From Clostridioides difficile_A (GTDB lineage: Bacteria; Bacillota; Clostridia; Peptostreptococcales; Peptostreptococcaceae): a stretch of 64,000 bases of DNA. The stretch covers positions 3,720,001-3,784,000 of the forward strand of contig OX246690.1 of the NCBI GenBank assembly GCA_945909635.1, given 5' to 3'. The notes beneath the pieces are model-generated. The model worked only from the letters and a program-made list of their open reading frames with translations, was not told the origin of the DNA and searched no databases. The position numbers were made by a program, and so were the translations under genes. Below are positions 26,960 to 35,999 of this stretch, piece after piece (positions within the stretch are counted from its first letter, which is position 1; each line of letters starts with the position of its first letter).

Positions 26960-27640
26960 TTATTCCTTATTAAAATAGTATCCTGCTCCTCTTATTGTTA
27001 TAATTTTTTGAGGATTTTTATAATCTTTTTCTATTTTCTTTCTCAATCCGTTCACTGCAACTACTACACTATAATTATCTTCTAAATATTCATTTAACCA
27101 CACATGTTCATATATCTCTTTAGTAGTTAATGTCTTTTCGGGATTCTCTATAAAATAATTTAATAATTTATTTTCTGTTGGAGTTAATTTTATTATTTTG
27201 TCTTCTAATTTTATTACTCCACTAGTTCTATTATATTCCTCTAATTTCGAATTACTTTCATTGCTATTAACATATGAATTTACTCTTCTTAAAATTGCTT
27301 TTACTTTTGCATATAAAATTTCCAGATTTAGAGGTTTAATTAAGTAATCATCTCCGCCAGAATTTAAGGCATTTAAAATGCTTTGGTCTTCATTTATATA
27401 AGTCATATAAACAATTGGACAAGTAGTTACATTTCTTATTTTCTTACAAAGAGTCCATCCATCACCATCAGTTAGGATTATCTCTAAAAATATTAAATCA
27501 TATCTATTGCTAAATATTTTTCCAATAGCTTCTTCACAGCTATATGCTAAATCTATAGTTATCCCTTTTCCTTCTAAAAAGTTTTTCAATTCCTGGCAAT
27601 TATTCTTGTCTCCATCTATTATTAATATCTTAGTTTGCAT
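26960..27640 (-). CDS. cmrT: CmrT, OmpR-type response regulator with non-canonical receiver
   Basis: 226 residues: receiver (about 1-118) and OmpR winged helix (about 130-225, ending ITIRGAGYYFNKE). The phospho-acceptor position is Glu53 (FLEIILTDGDGW) in place of Asp; the acidic pair DGD and Lys102 (LIKPL) remain. Glu can mimic phospho-Asp, so it may be active without phosphorylation. CmrT belongs to the CmrRST system that changes colony morphology, motility and biofilm in C. difficile. The ATG at 27640 is preferred, 8 nt after AGGAG; a GTG 9 nt earlier overlaps the ribosome site. Confidence 0.9.
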   Translation of the reverse strand: MQTKILIIDGDKNNCQELKNFLEGKGITIDLAYSCEEAIGKIFSNRYDLIFLEIILTDGDGWTLCKKIRNVTTCPIVYMTYINEDQSILNALNSGGDDYLIKPLNLEILYAKVKAILRRVNSYVNSNESNSKLEEYNRTSGVIKLEDKIIKLTPTENKLLNYFIENPEKTLTTKEIYEHVWLNEYLEDNYSVVVAVNGLRKKIEKDYKNPQKIITIRGAGYYFNKE

Positions 27641-27689
27641 TATAATCACTCCTAAATATCATTATTCTTTTATATTAAATAACCCATTA

Positions 27690-29705
27690 TTATGAAAAAC
27701 ATAGACTTAATTTTATTGTAAAAACAGTTCCTTTTCCTAACTGCGAATCTACAAAAACTTCTCCATTATGTTCTTTTATAATGGACTTTACAATATATAA
27801 CCCTAACCCTTGACCTGTTGAAATGTCAGTATCTCTTGCTGTAAAGAATCGTTCAAATATCTTTGGTATATTTTCTGGTGGTATTCCTTTCCCATTATCA
27901 GAAACCTTAATAACTGCAAATCCATCTTCTTTATTCATTGACAAACTTATCTTCCCATCATATGAAGTAAAGCTTAAAGCATTATAAATTAAATTTTCAA
28001 ATGCTCTAGCCAATCTTTCTTTATTTATCTTTGCATATATTTTTTTATCTAATATACTCAATTCAAAATTTACACCACATGCTTGTGTGTCTGGTAAGTT
28101 ATTTTCATATATCTCTTTGATGAAATCATTTAGACATATCTTCTCACTAAGACCAATTTCTTTATCTTGTGATGTAAATTCTTGTAGACTACGTACTCTA
28201 TTCTGTACCTCATTTGATTTTTGATTTATGGCATATAGATAAGATTTTGTCTCTTCATCTACATGAATATTACCAACCTTTATTAAATCTATAAATGCCT
28301 GTATAGCTGAAACAGGTGCCTTTAAATCATGAGCTACATCAGCCAAAAACTTTTTACGTTCATTTAATAGTGTTGTAAGTTCACTAGTTCTTACTTCAAC
28401 TTCATGTTCAAGATTCTTTGTGAGTTTTTCATTTTCCTTTATTATCATCCTGTTCCTATGTATCATCATAATAGAAAATAAAATTACAATTATAAATCCA
28501 CAGTATTCTGTTTGCCATCCAGTAAATATAGGCTCAAACCTATTACTCGTTACTGCATCAAATAATATGCTAATACCAAACACAATGTTCACTGAAACTA
28601 AAATATAAGAACTTATATGTTTAGAGCATGTCCTTTTGTAGATTGAAACTAGTGAAGACACAAAGATATAAATAAATACAATATATTTATATATATCTAT
28701 TAATTTTCCATACATGTCAACAAAATATATATCATATGGGAGAAGAACAACTGGTATCACAATAGATATGATACACATTGTAATTCCTAATGGCAAAATT
28801 AAAAATCTATATCCTTTATTTTCTTCTATTTTTGATATACTCCCATTTATACAAATAATACATAAGACTGCTATAAAATATGATGCATCTTCAACTGCAT
28901 ATGTAAAGTTTACTAAGGGAAGTCCCAGTAAATGTACAAAAGGATATGAGACATGTATTGCAAAGAAAATACACATACATCCAAAATAAAAGTAGAGTTT
29001 GCTTTTTTTTGATAAAAACCAAACAGCTAGTGAAAATACAGCTATTGCAAAAGTTGTGAAACAAATTATACTATAAAAAAGTAATCTATAAAATATCATA
29101 TTACTTATATCTTTTGTTTCTCCTAATGCAGGTGGATAATACATACCACTATAATAATGTGAGAAATTAGAAACATTGATTATAATTTCTGTATCTTTCT
29201 TTGCTACAAAACTCACTACTGAATTTTTAATTTTTGGTCTATATTTTTCTGTTCCTACCTCTCCCAGTTTAGAAACTATTTCTCCATTTATCCATACTTC
29301 ACTTGCACAAAAAATTTCAGGAATCTCTAGACTCAACACCTTATCCTTACCTTCATTTTTTATCTTCATACGATAAGTTGCATTGCCATATGGTGACTGA
29401 TTCTCTTTTCTCATAGAAAAATCTGGATATTGACCTATAAAAATGTATTCTGGTTCTATATGTTGCTTTATAAAATCATTCGGTTTAAATATTTTATGAT
29501 TATAAAACTCCCAGTCATCTATTAGGAAAACAAGTTTATTTTTAGTAAAAGTATCATTATTTATAGTTAAGATTCCATTACTTGCTCTAATAGACTTATA
29601 TGTATATTTGTTATCATATTTATACAGAAGATTTAATCCTGTTATTGCCAACAGAGAGACTATCAATACAATGAGAGTTCCTTTTAGTATGTTATACTTT
29701 TTCAT
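27690..29705 (-). CDS. cmrS: CmrS, sensor histidine kinase
   Basis: About 671 residues (start at ATG 29705; GTG at 29717 also possible, ribosome site weak). N-terminal helix, an extracellular region (about 30-195), seven to eight membrane helices (about 200-415; 7TMR-DISM-like plan), then a coiled coil, HisKA with His459 in DVAHDLKAPVSA, N box ENLIYNAL, G1 DNGKGIP and G2 GQGLGLYIV. Expected to phosphorylate CmrR. Signal unknown. Lies 71 nt downstream of cmrR. Confidence 0.9.
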   Translation of the reverse strand: MKKYNILKGTLIVLIVSLLAITGLNLLYKYDNKYTYKSIRASNGILTINNDTFTKNKLVFLIDDWEFYNHKIFKPNDFIKQHIEPEYIFIGQYPDFSMRKENQSPYGNATYRMKIKNEGKDKVLSLEIPEIFCASEVWINGEIVSKLGEVGTEKYRPKIKNSVVSFVAKKDTEIIINVSNFSHYYSGMYYPPALGETKDISNMIFYRLLFYSIICFTTFAIAVFSLAVWFLSKKSKLYFYFGCMCIFFAIHVSYPFVHLLGLPLVNFTYAVEDASYFIAVLCIICINGSISKIEENKGYRFLILPLGITMCIISIVIPVVLLPYDIYFVDMYGKLIDIYKYIVFIYIFVSSLVSIYKRTCSKHISSYILVSVNIVFGISILFDAVTSNRFEPIFTGWQTEYCGFIIVILFSIMMIHRNRMIIKENEKLTKNLEHEVEVRTSELTTLLNERKKFLADVAHDLKAPVSAIQAFIDLIKVGNIHVDEETKSYLYAINQKSNEVQNRVRSLQEFTSQDKEIGLSEKICLNDFIKEIYENNLPDTQACGVNFELSILDKKIYAKINKERLARAFENLIYNALSFTSYDGKISLSMNKEDGFAVIKVSDNGKGIPPENIPKIFERFFTARDTDISTGQGLGLYIVKSIIKEHNGEVFVDSQLGKGTVFTIKLSLCFS

Positions 29706-29776
29706 TGCATCAACCACATCTCTTTCATAGTAGTACTAAATAAAACAAGAACTATTTATTGATTACAGCATCTCAC

Positions 29777-30454
29777 TTACGGTACAAACTTATATCCTTT
29801 TCCCCATACGGTTTGAATGTATTGATGTTCTCTGCTTAAAGAATTAATTTTTTTCCTCATCTGTGCAATATGAACCTGTACTGTATGTTGTTCTCCAATA
29901 TCAGGCATTTTCCAAACTTGATTATATATTTCTATTTTTGAGAATACTTGTTCTTTATTTTCAGCTAGAAACAGCAGTATTTCAAACTCCATGGTGGTTA
30001 AGTCGATACTTTTTTCGTCAAAAGTTACTTTTCTTGAATTCACATTTATTACTAAAGATGAAAACTTTAACACATTAGGAACTGATGTAATATTTTTATA
30101 TTGCCTCATACGCGCATATATTCTAAGTTCAAGTTCTTTTAAGCTATATGGCTTTGTTATATAATCATCCCCTCCAGCTAAAAATCCCTGAACTCTTTCT
30201 TCCTCATGTTCATAATTAGATAAAAATATTATAGGTATGTTAACCTTTTCTTTTATAGCATTGCATACTTTATATCCATCTAAGTCTGGCAATGAAATAT
30301 CTAGAATTATACAATCTAAAACCACACTTTCTACTATCTTCATAGCACTTTTAGCTGTCTTAGATGTATATACATTAAAACCTATATTTGAAAAATAAAT
30401 TTGATTTATATTTAAAATATCAACATCATCATCTACAACTAGTAAGTTATACAT
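29777..30454 (-). CDS. cmrR: CmrR, OmpR-type response regulator
   Basis: 225 residues: receiver with DDD at 8-10, phospho-acceptor Asp52 (ILDISLPDLDG) and Lys101 (ITKPYS), then OmpR winged helix (about 130-225, VWGKGYKFVP). Canonical, unlike CmrT. First gene of cmrRST, preceded by a 700-nt control region with promoter, c-di-GMP-II riboswitch, terminator and invertible segment. Confidence 0.92.
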   Translation of the reverse strand: MYNLLVVDDDVDILNINQIYFSNIGFNVYTSKTAKSAMKIVESVVLDCIILDISLPDLDGYKVCNAIKEKVNIPIIFLSNYEHEEERVQGFLAGGDDYITKPYSLKELELRIYARMRQYKNITSVPNVLKFSSLVINVNSRKVTFDEKSIDLTTMEFEILLFLAENKEQVFSKIEIYNQVWKMPDIGEQHTVQVHIAQMRKKINSLSREHQYIQTVWGKGYKFVP

Positions 30455-30650
30455 TACACCACTCCATTCAAAAATATTTCAATCATAGTCTCAGATTTTA
30501 ATTATTACAAATTATGATGTTTTATTTTTTATATAACTGGTATTATTATTTTATAATATCTTTACAAACTAGACTATAAAACTTAAGTATTTTTGAATAA
30601 TTCTTGAATATTGTATTAAATATTAAGATTCATTATTAAATACTAATCAA

Positions 30651-30914
30651 AGTCTCCGATTGTTGGAAAATGGAGCTTAAAGCAATTTTATATTATAAAT
30701 TTATTATTTCTCTAGAAACTTGTCAATAAGCCAGTTTGAGTATTGATTTATATGGTTTATATAGTTATAATATAAAATAAATTGGATTATTTTGGTAAAT
30801 GTATTGTTACAAAATGTTTATATTTCATGTCTTAATATTTATAAAGACTTTATTTTTTTATTATAATTGCATTATACTTTTTTAAAAATTCCCCTTTTCC
30901 AACAAATGGCTACT
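30651..30914. other. cmr switch: invertible DNA segment upstream of cmrR
   Basis: Imperfect inverted repeats of about 28 bp at 30651-30678 and 30887-30914 share an 11-bp identical core (TTGTTGGAAAA at 30660-30670, TTTTCCAACAA at 30895-30905). Location before cmrR fits the phase-variable cmr switch known in C. difficile, inverted by the tyrosine recombinase RecV. No recombinase gene is nearby. Repeats are seen in the sequence; inversion is from recalled knowledge. Confidence 0.88.
30743..30771 (+). promoter_or_regulatory. Strong sigma-A promoter inside the cmr switch, pointing away from cmrR
   Basis: TTGATT, 17 bases, TATAAT on the plus strand. In this orientation it reads toward the riboswitch, antisense to cmrRST; after inversion it would read into cmrR. 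Confidence 0.7.
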
Positions 30915-31002
30915 TTAAAAGCCAAATTTCCACGTATCAAATTAAATCTAACTACTAATGCAATAGCTTTTAGATTTTTAAATATTTTTGTTAAATTTAA
31001 AA

Positions 31003-31041
31003 CAAAAAAAGGCTATGCAATATAAGATTATATTCATAGCC
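31003..31041 (-). terminator. Riboswitch-controlled terminator of the cmr leader
   Basis: Minus strand GGCUAUG / CAUAGCC, extended by AAUAUA/UAUAUU, then eight T's. The first arm overlaps the 3' side of the aptamer P1, so ligand binding should favour read-through. Confidence 0.85.
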
Positions 31042-31111
31042 GGTTGCACCACTAACTCCATATACCTCTAGATGCCCAATAATAAGGTATACTTCTCAGT
31101 TTCTAAAATAT
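31030..31111 (-). promoter_or_regulatory. Class II c-di-GMP riboswitch of cmrRST
   Basis: Minus strand has TTGGGCATCT and GGAGTTAGTGGTGCAACCGGC, the same core as at 5443-5526. It lies outside the invertible segment and 576 nt from cmrR. Predicted ON switch: c-di-GMP bound aptamer prevents the terminator at 31003-31041. Confidence 0.92.
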
Positions 31112-31154
31112 TTTTGTTAAAAAATTTTAATACATTTTAATAAATTTCCTTTTT

Positions 31155-31183
31155 ATTCTAACATTGTAATATTATTTTGTCAA
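31155..31183 (-). promoter_or_regulatory. Sigma-A promoter of the cmr leader
   Basis: TTGACA, 17 bases, TAGAAT on the minus strand, about 40 nt before the aptamer. Confidence 0.85.
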
Positions 31184-31269
31184 TATTCCAATATTCTTCA
31201 GAGATAATGTACTAAAATATCTATTATGTAATTAAAATGTTTATATTTATACCACCAATAATAGACAAT

Positions 31270-31313
31270 ACCCTGCAAATAAGCAACATTTTTAGGTGCT
31301 TATCTTGCAGGGT
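31270..31313 (-). terminator. Terminator-like hairpin after pstS
   Basis: ACCCTGCAaATAAGCA / TGCTTATcTTGCAGGGT arms, 30 nt after the pstS stop; the T-run that follows is weak. Confidence 0.65.
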
Positions 31314-31343
31314 ACTATATCTATTTTATATTAAATATTCATC

Positions 31344-32177
31344 TTATTGATTAACTTTAATAAATCCTTTTTCTGAAACAAGAGCTTGTCCTTCATCACT
31401 TAATATATAATCTATTAAAGCTTTGCCTTTTTCTGATAAGTTATCTTCTTTATTAACTAGTATAAATGGTCTTGATATTGGATATTTATTAGCTATTACA
31501 TTGGCATCAGTTGCTTCAACATCATTTACTTTTAAACTATTCACTTTTTCATCAACATATCCAAATGATATATATCCTATAGCATTTTCATTTCCTTCAA
31601 CTGTAGTTTTTATATTTCCTGAACCATCACTTATTTGTGCATCTTTAGTTAATTCTTCTGACTTGAATCCTACAATTTCTTGGAATCCATCTCTAGTTCC
31701 TGAACCTTCTTCTCTTGATACAATTACTATTGGTGCATCATTTCCTCCTACATCTTTCCAGTTAGTTATCTTTCCTGTATAAATACCTTTAACATCATCC
31801 ATTGTTAGATTTTTTACTGGGTTAGCAGTATTAGTTATTAATGCTATTCCATCTATTGCTATCTTAGTTTCCTTTAATCCAGCACTTTTTTCTTCATCTT
31901 TTAAATCTCTTGAACTCATCCCTATCTCAGATGTTCCTTCCATAGCATTTTTTATACCTCCAGAAGAACCAATCTGTTGTACTTCTACACTAACACCTTC
32001 ATTTTTTTCTTGAAACTTTTCTCCTATAGTTTCCATAAGAGGACCTATTGAAGTTGAACCTGAAACGGAAACCTTATTTGAGTCTCCTGAACCTCCTGAA
32101 CCAGAGCCACATCCTACTGCTAAAACTCCAACTAACATTGTACTAGCTAAAAGAACTCCTATTTTCTTTTTAAACAT
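31344..32177 (-). CDS. pstS: Phosphate-binding lipoprotein PstS
   Basis: 277 residues: lipoprotein signal peptide with lipobox GVLAVGC (Cys about 23), then a PBP-like domain with the phosphate loop SGSTSIGP and SREEGSGTRDGF. Captures phosphate outside the cell for PstCAB. It has its own PhoP-type box and terminator, and is separated from pstC by cmrRST. ATG with GGGG ribosome site. Confidence 0.95.
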   Translation of the reverse strand: MFKKKIGVLLASTMLVGVLAVGCGSGSGGSGDSNKVSVSGSTSIGPLMETIGEKFQEKNEGVSVEVQQIGSSGGIKNAMEGTSEIGMSSRDLKDEEKSAGLKETKIAIDGIALITNTANPVKNLTMDDVKGIYTGKITNWKDVGGNDAPIVIVSREEGSGTRDGFQEIVGFKSEELTKDAQISDGSGNIKTTVEGNENAIGYISFGYVDEKVNSLKVNDVEATDANVIANKYPISRPFILVNKEDNLSEKGKALIDYILSDEGQALVSEKGFIKVNQ

Positions 32178-32248
32178 TTCACTTACCCCCGCTTATATTT
32201 TAATTTTTTTGTTTTCATATTTTCTATATTTTAATAATACATATTTTT

Positions 32249-32287
32249 TGTTAAGTGAATATTAGAGCGAGGTTAAGTAAGTGTAAA
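32249..32287 (-). promoter_or_regulatory. PhoP-type box of pstS
   Basis: Minus strand hexamers TTTACA, TTAACC, CTAATA, TTAACA, each separated by exactly 5 bases; TATTAT -10 element about 10 bp downstream. Closely matches the box of pstC, including flanking bases. Confidence 0.8.
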
Positions 32288-32379
32288 TATTGTTAAATGC
32301 ATGTAAAAATTTAATTTCATAGGGTATATTCTAAATTAGTTTAATTTTTTTAAGTTATCTTTGATTGATTTATTATATT

Positions 32380-34164
32380 CTATAACTCTTTTTCTAGTTT
32401 ATTAACTAAACCATCAAATACATTCAAGGCTTCCTCTATAGACTCTTTTTTTGTCATGTCTACACCAGCAGATTTTAATTGTTCTAAAGGATACTCTGAC
32501 CCTCCACTTTTTAAAAAGTTTATATATCTATCTACAGCAGTACTACCTTCTGAAAGTATCTGTTGGCTTAAAGCACTTGCAGCCGAAAATCCTGTAGCAT
32601 ACTTATATACATAGAAGTTTGAATAAAAATGAGGGATTCTAGCCCACTCTATTCCTATTTGTTTATCTACTATTGCAGATTTTCCATAATACTTTTCATT
32701 TAATTTATAGTATATGTCAGTAAATTCATCAGCAGTAAGTGGCTCTCCACTCTCTACCCTTCCATGTACAATTTTCTCAAATTCAGCAAACATAGTTTGT
32801 CTATGAACTGTAGTCCTAAATTGTTCTAAATAATAATTTAATAGATATATAGTTTCATCTTTAGACTTAGAATTTTCTAATAAATAATTTATAAGAAGTA
32901 ATTCATTTAAAGTAGATGCAACTTCTGCAACGAATATTTTATAGTCCGAATATAAAAATGGCTGACTTGTTCTTGAATAATGACTATGAACAGAATGCCC
33001 TAACTCATGAATTAAAGTAAATAGAGAATTAAGGTCATTTTTATAACTCATTAATATATAAGGATGCGAATCATAACTTCCCCAAGAATAAGCTCCTCCT
33101 TTTTTACCTTCATTATCATATACATCAATCCAACCTTCTTCAAATGCACTTTTTATAACTTTCAAGTACTCTTCTCCCAAAGGCTTAAGTGCCTCTAATA
33201 TGATATCTTGTGCTTTATCATATGGTATATCCATGTCAAACTTATCTGTCAAAGGAACATATAAATCATACATGTGTATTTCATTTAGACCTAAAAATTT
33301 CTTTTTAAGTTCAACATATTTATTCAAAGTAGGGAGACTTTCATCTATAGCTGATATAAGATTATTATAGACAGCCAAACTTACATCATCTGAAAATAAA
33401 GAAGCTTCTATTGCCGAATTATATTTTCTAGTTTTTGCATAAAATATTTCTGACTTTACACCACCATAAAGTGTTGATGCAAATGTATTTTTATATTTTC
33501 CATAAGTTGAAAATACACCTTCAAAAGCGTCTTTTCTAACTCTACCATTTTTACTTTTTATAAATAAAGAGTAATTAGAATGAGAAAGCTTAACTTTATT
33601 GCCTTTTTCATCTTCAATCTCAGGAAATTCCATATCTGCATATGTTAACATATCATATATATTTTCTGGAACCGTCGATAATTCTGATGTAGCTGCAAGT
33701 ATTTCTTCTTCTTTCTCACTCAAAGTGTGAGGTTTATCTCTTAATATATCCTTGATATACTTTGTATAAAAAGATAACTTCTCATCCTTTAAATATTCAT
33801 TCAATTTATTCTCTTCTATAGCCAGTATTTCTGGAACTATATAAGAAGTAGCTACTCCCAAATCAGTCGATAACATCTCTGTCTTAGTAGCTCTACCTTG
33901 ATTGTCATTAATTCTAGTGTCTTCATGTTGTTTCATATGAGTATATACATATAGATTTTGAACAATTCTAGATGCATTTTCAGAAATATTTAATACTTTA
34001 TATAAATTCTCTTTACTCTCAGAAACTTTCCCTTTATATTCTTTTACTTCTTGAATAAGACTTTTTACTTTGCTTATATCTTTTTCGATATCTTCTTTAC
34101 TAGAATACATCTTATCTATCTTCCACTTATACTTTTCTTCTATTTTACTTCTATCAGTTTCCAT
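32380..34164 (-). CDS. pepF: Oligoendopeptidase F
   Basis: 594 residues, usual for PepF. M3-family zinc motif HELGHSVHSHYS, followed by a distant Glu-containing VASTLNELLL. Cleaves peptides of roughly 7-17 residues in the cytoplasm. ATG at 34164 is used, since the GTG 9 nt earlier falls in the ribosome site (AGAGGTG). Confidence 0.93.
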   Translation of the reverse strand: METDRSKIEEKYKWKIDKMYSSKEDIEKDISKVKSLIQEVKEYKGKVSESKENLYKVLNISENASRIVQNLYVYTHMKQHEDTRINDNQGRATKTEMLSTDLGVATSYIVPEILAIEENKLNEYLKDEKLSFYTKYIKDILRDKPHTLSEKEEEILAATSELSTVPENIYDMLTYADMEFPEIEDEKGNKVKLSHSNYSLFIKSKNGRVRKDAFEGVFSTYGKYKNTFASTLYGGVKSEIFYAKTRKYNSAIEASLFSDDVSLAVYNNLISAIDESLPTLNKYVELKKKFLGLNEIHMYDLYVPLTDKFDMDIPYDKAQDIILEALKPLGEEYLKVIKSAFEEGWIDVYDNEGKKGGAYSWGSYDSHPYILMSYKNDLNSLFTLIHELGHSVHSHYSRTSQPFLYSDYKIFVAEVASTLNELLLINYLLENSKSKDETIYLLNYYLEQFRTTVHRQTMFAEFEKIVHGRVESGEPLTADEFTDIYYKLNEKYYGKSAIVDKQIGIEWARIPHFYSNFYVYKYATGFSAASALSQQILSEGSTAVDRYINFLKSGGSEYPLEQLKSAGVDMTKKESIEEALNVFDGLVNKLEKEL

Positions 34165-34229
34165 ATAATACACCTCTATTTTGATTTGATTTATATTTTA
34201 TTCTCTTTACAAAATATATTGTATATATT

Positions 34230-34892
34230 TTAGTCCAAATAATCTACATTTATTACTCCTTCTATCATATTTATTTCTTTCATAACATCATGTAAGTGTA
34301 TTCTCTTGCCATAAGATACAAAAAAATTAACCTTCCAGTATTCTTCATTACGACATTCTATTTCCATGTTTCTTACAATAAGTTGACTTTTTTCAAATTT
34401 ATCATATAAAAAAGGTATTGAATCCAAATTACTTAATTTTAATATCAAAACATTTTTTTCTTGACTGAATAGAAAAGTATTTATTATCCTAAGTACAAAT
34501 AATGCTATCATTACAAATAGCCCACCTAAAATTGATAATTCATAATAACCATAACCTACTGCTATTCCGATACATGCAGTTGCCCACATCCCAGCAGCTG
34601 TAGTAAGCCCCTTTACTCCACCTTTATTTTTTAAAATTGCTCCTGCTCCTAAAAAACCAATTCCAGATAATACCTGAGCAGGCATTCTTGCTGGGTCAGC
34701 ATTTGTATATAAATTATAATCAGAAAACAACTGAATTGAAGTTATTGAAACAATACAAGAACCTATTGCTATTAATATATGTGTCCTAAATCCTGCAAAT
34801 TGCCTTATTTTTTCTCTCTCTAAACCTATTATTCCTCCAATTATTAGGGCTAAAAATAATCTTATTGCTATTTCCTTACTTCCTATATCAAC
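34230..34892 (-). CDS. MgtC/SapB family membrane protein
   Basis: 220 residues: four to five helices with GGIIGLEREKIRQFAGFRTH and GIGFLGAGAIL, the MgtC/SapB core, then a cytoplasmic ACT-like C-terminal region (about 145-220). Family members affect magnesium homeostasis or ATP synthase activity, exact role unknown here. ATG at 34892 follows AGGAGGGG. Confidence 0.87.
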   Translation of the reverse strand, partial: VDIGSKEIAIRLFLALIIGGIIGLEREKIRQFAGFRTHILIAIGSCIVSITSIQLFSDYNLYTNADPARMPAQVLSGIGFLGAGAILKNKGGVKGLTTAAGMWATACIGIAVGYGYYELSILGGLFVMIALFVLRIINTFLFSQEKNVLILKLSNLDSIPFLYDKFEKSQLIVRNMEIECRNEEYWKVNFFVSYGKRIHLHDVMKEINMIEGVINVDYLD

Positions 34893-35023
34893 CATAATAT
34901 AAACCCCTCCTGACTTAATCATAATTATGTCCTACAGATAATTTACACACCAGAAATACTATTTTATATCTTAATATTATTATTAATATATGTAAAATAT
35001 GGCTATCTGTTAATTTTTGATAC

Positions 35024-35044
35024 AAAAAAACCCACAACTGTGGG
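35024..35044 (-). terminator. Terminator of the Spo0E-like gene
   Basis: Minus strand CCCACA GT TGTGGG then seven T's, starting right at the stop codon. Confidence 0.88.
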
Positions 35045-35206
35045 CTATTTGCTTAAGTACATGTATTTATTTATTAATATATCTATTTTCTTACTTGATT
35101 CTACTAACTCTTCTTGAAATATTTCTGGATATTCTATGTATGTATTTATCTCTTCTCTAACTGCTTCAATCTCATTTTTTAACGCTTCTAATTCACTGTT
35201 CGCCAT
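35045..35206 (-). CDS. Spo0E-like aspartyl-phosphate phosphatase
   Basis: 53 residues from the ATG at 35206. Two helices with the family pattern LVESSKKIDILINKYM, which matches the Sxx(L/I)D motif of Spo0E-type phosphatases; these remove phosphate from Spo0A and delay sporulation. The longer frame to 35260 has no ribosome site. A Spo0E homologue at this locus has been linked to sporulation and toxin control in C. difficile, as I recall. Single gene. Confidence 0.8.
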   Translation of the reverse strand: MANSELEALKNEIEAVREEINTYIEYPEIFQEELVESSKKIDILINKYMYLSK

Positions 35207-35283
35207 AATAATCACCACTATTACAAATTTGTATATTTTTATATACATTTTATCAAACAATATTATATTTTGTCAATATTATG

Positions 35284-35793
35284 TCAATAAAACTTACTAT
35301 AAAAATGCTCCAGCTTGGGTACTGTATACCTAGACACTAAGCCTACAAACATACCCGTTACTAATGATGCCATTAACATAAATGGTAAGTATCCTATAGC
35401 AAGTATATTTTCTATGATTAAACTTGCAACTATTAATTGACCTATATTATGTCCTATTGCACCTATGATACTTATCCCTATCAATGATAGACCTTTTATT
35501 TTACTTGCTAAATACATAAATAAAAGACTTAGATAAGCTCCTCCTATACTAAATAGAAGATAGGACAAAGGACCTGCGAATATTGATGACAAAATTACCC
35601 TGATAGTAACAATTATAACAGTATCTTTGACACCTAACAACATTAATGAAATTAAAGTTATAATATTGCTCAAACCCAATTTTGCCCCTGGAAATATAAC
35701 TATAAGAGGATTTGGTATATATGTCTCTAATACATATAAAGCTAAACTATACCCTATCATAAGACCTAAAAATGTCATTTTTCTAGTTTTCAT
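35284..35793 (-). CDS. Gx transporter family / HepT-component-I-like membrane protein
   Basis: 169 residues, about five to six helices, with IPNPLIVIFPGAKLGLSNI and VRVILSSIFAGPLS-type motifs of the Hpre_diP_synt_I family. Often annotated as heptaprenyl diphosphate synthase component I but more likely a substrate-binding membrane subunit (ECF S-like). Substrate unknown. ATG follows GGAGGAATT. It ends 78 nt before the start of the Spo0E-like gene. Confidence 0.8.
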   Translation of the reverse strand: MKTRKMTFLGLMIGYSLALYVLETYIPNPLIVIFPGAKLGLSNIITLISLMLLGVKDTVIIVTIRVILSSIFAGPLSYLLFSIGGAYLSLLFMYLASKIKGLSLIGISIIGAIGHNIGQLIVASLIIENILAIGYLPFMLMASLVTGMFVGLVSRYTVPKLEHFYSKFY

Positions 35794-35934
35794 TAAGTTA
35801 ATTCCTCCAAATTTTATCTATCATCTTACATTATAATACAAAAGATATAAAAACACCTAATTTAGATTAAAATATTTTTCAATTTATTTAGAATAAATAT
35901 TAGGGGTCTCAGTGTTCAATTGCCTCTATAATTC

Positions 35935-35964
35935 TTGACTTTTTGTATCATACTTGTTACAATT
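35935..35964 (+). promoter_or_regulatory. Sigma-A promoter of feoAB
   Basis: TTGACT, 18 bases, TACAAT; immediately upstream of the Fur-type site. Confidence 0.75.
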
Positions 35965-35967
35965 TTA

Positions 35968-35987
35968 ATGATAATGAATTTCATTAG
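35968..35987 (+). promoter_or_regulatory. Fur box of feoAB
   Basis: AATGATAATGAATTTCATTA, close to the GATAATGATAATCATTATC consensus, lying just after the -10 element, where bound Fur-Fe2+ would block transcription. Confidence 0.75.
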
Positions 35988-35999
35988 GAGGTGCTAATA

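Noticed and set aside
30840..30900. Minus-strand TATAAT elements in the cmr switch as the cmrR promoter in this orientation
   Set aside because: -35 partners are poor (TTTTTA or spacing of 20); the plus-strand TTGATT-N17-TATAAT is clearly better. Weak activity is not excluded.
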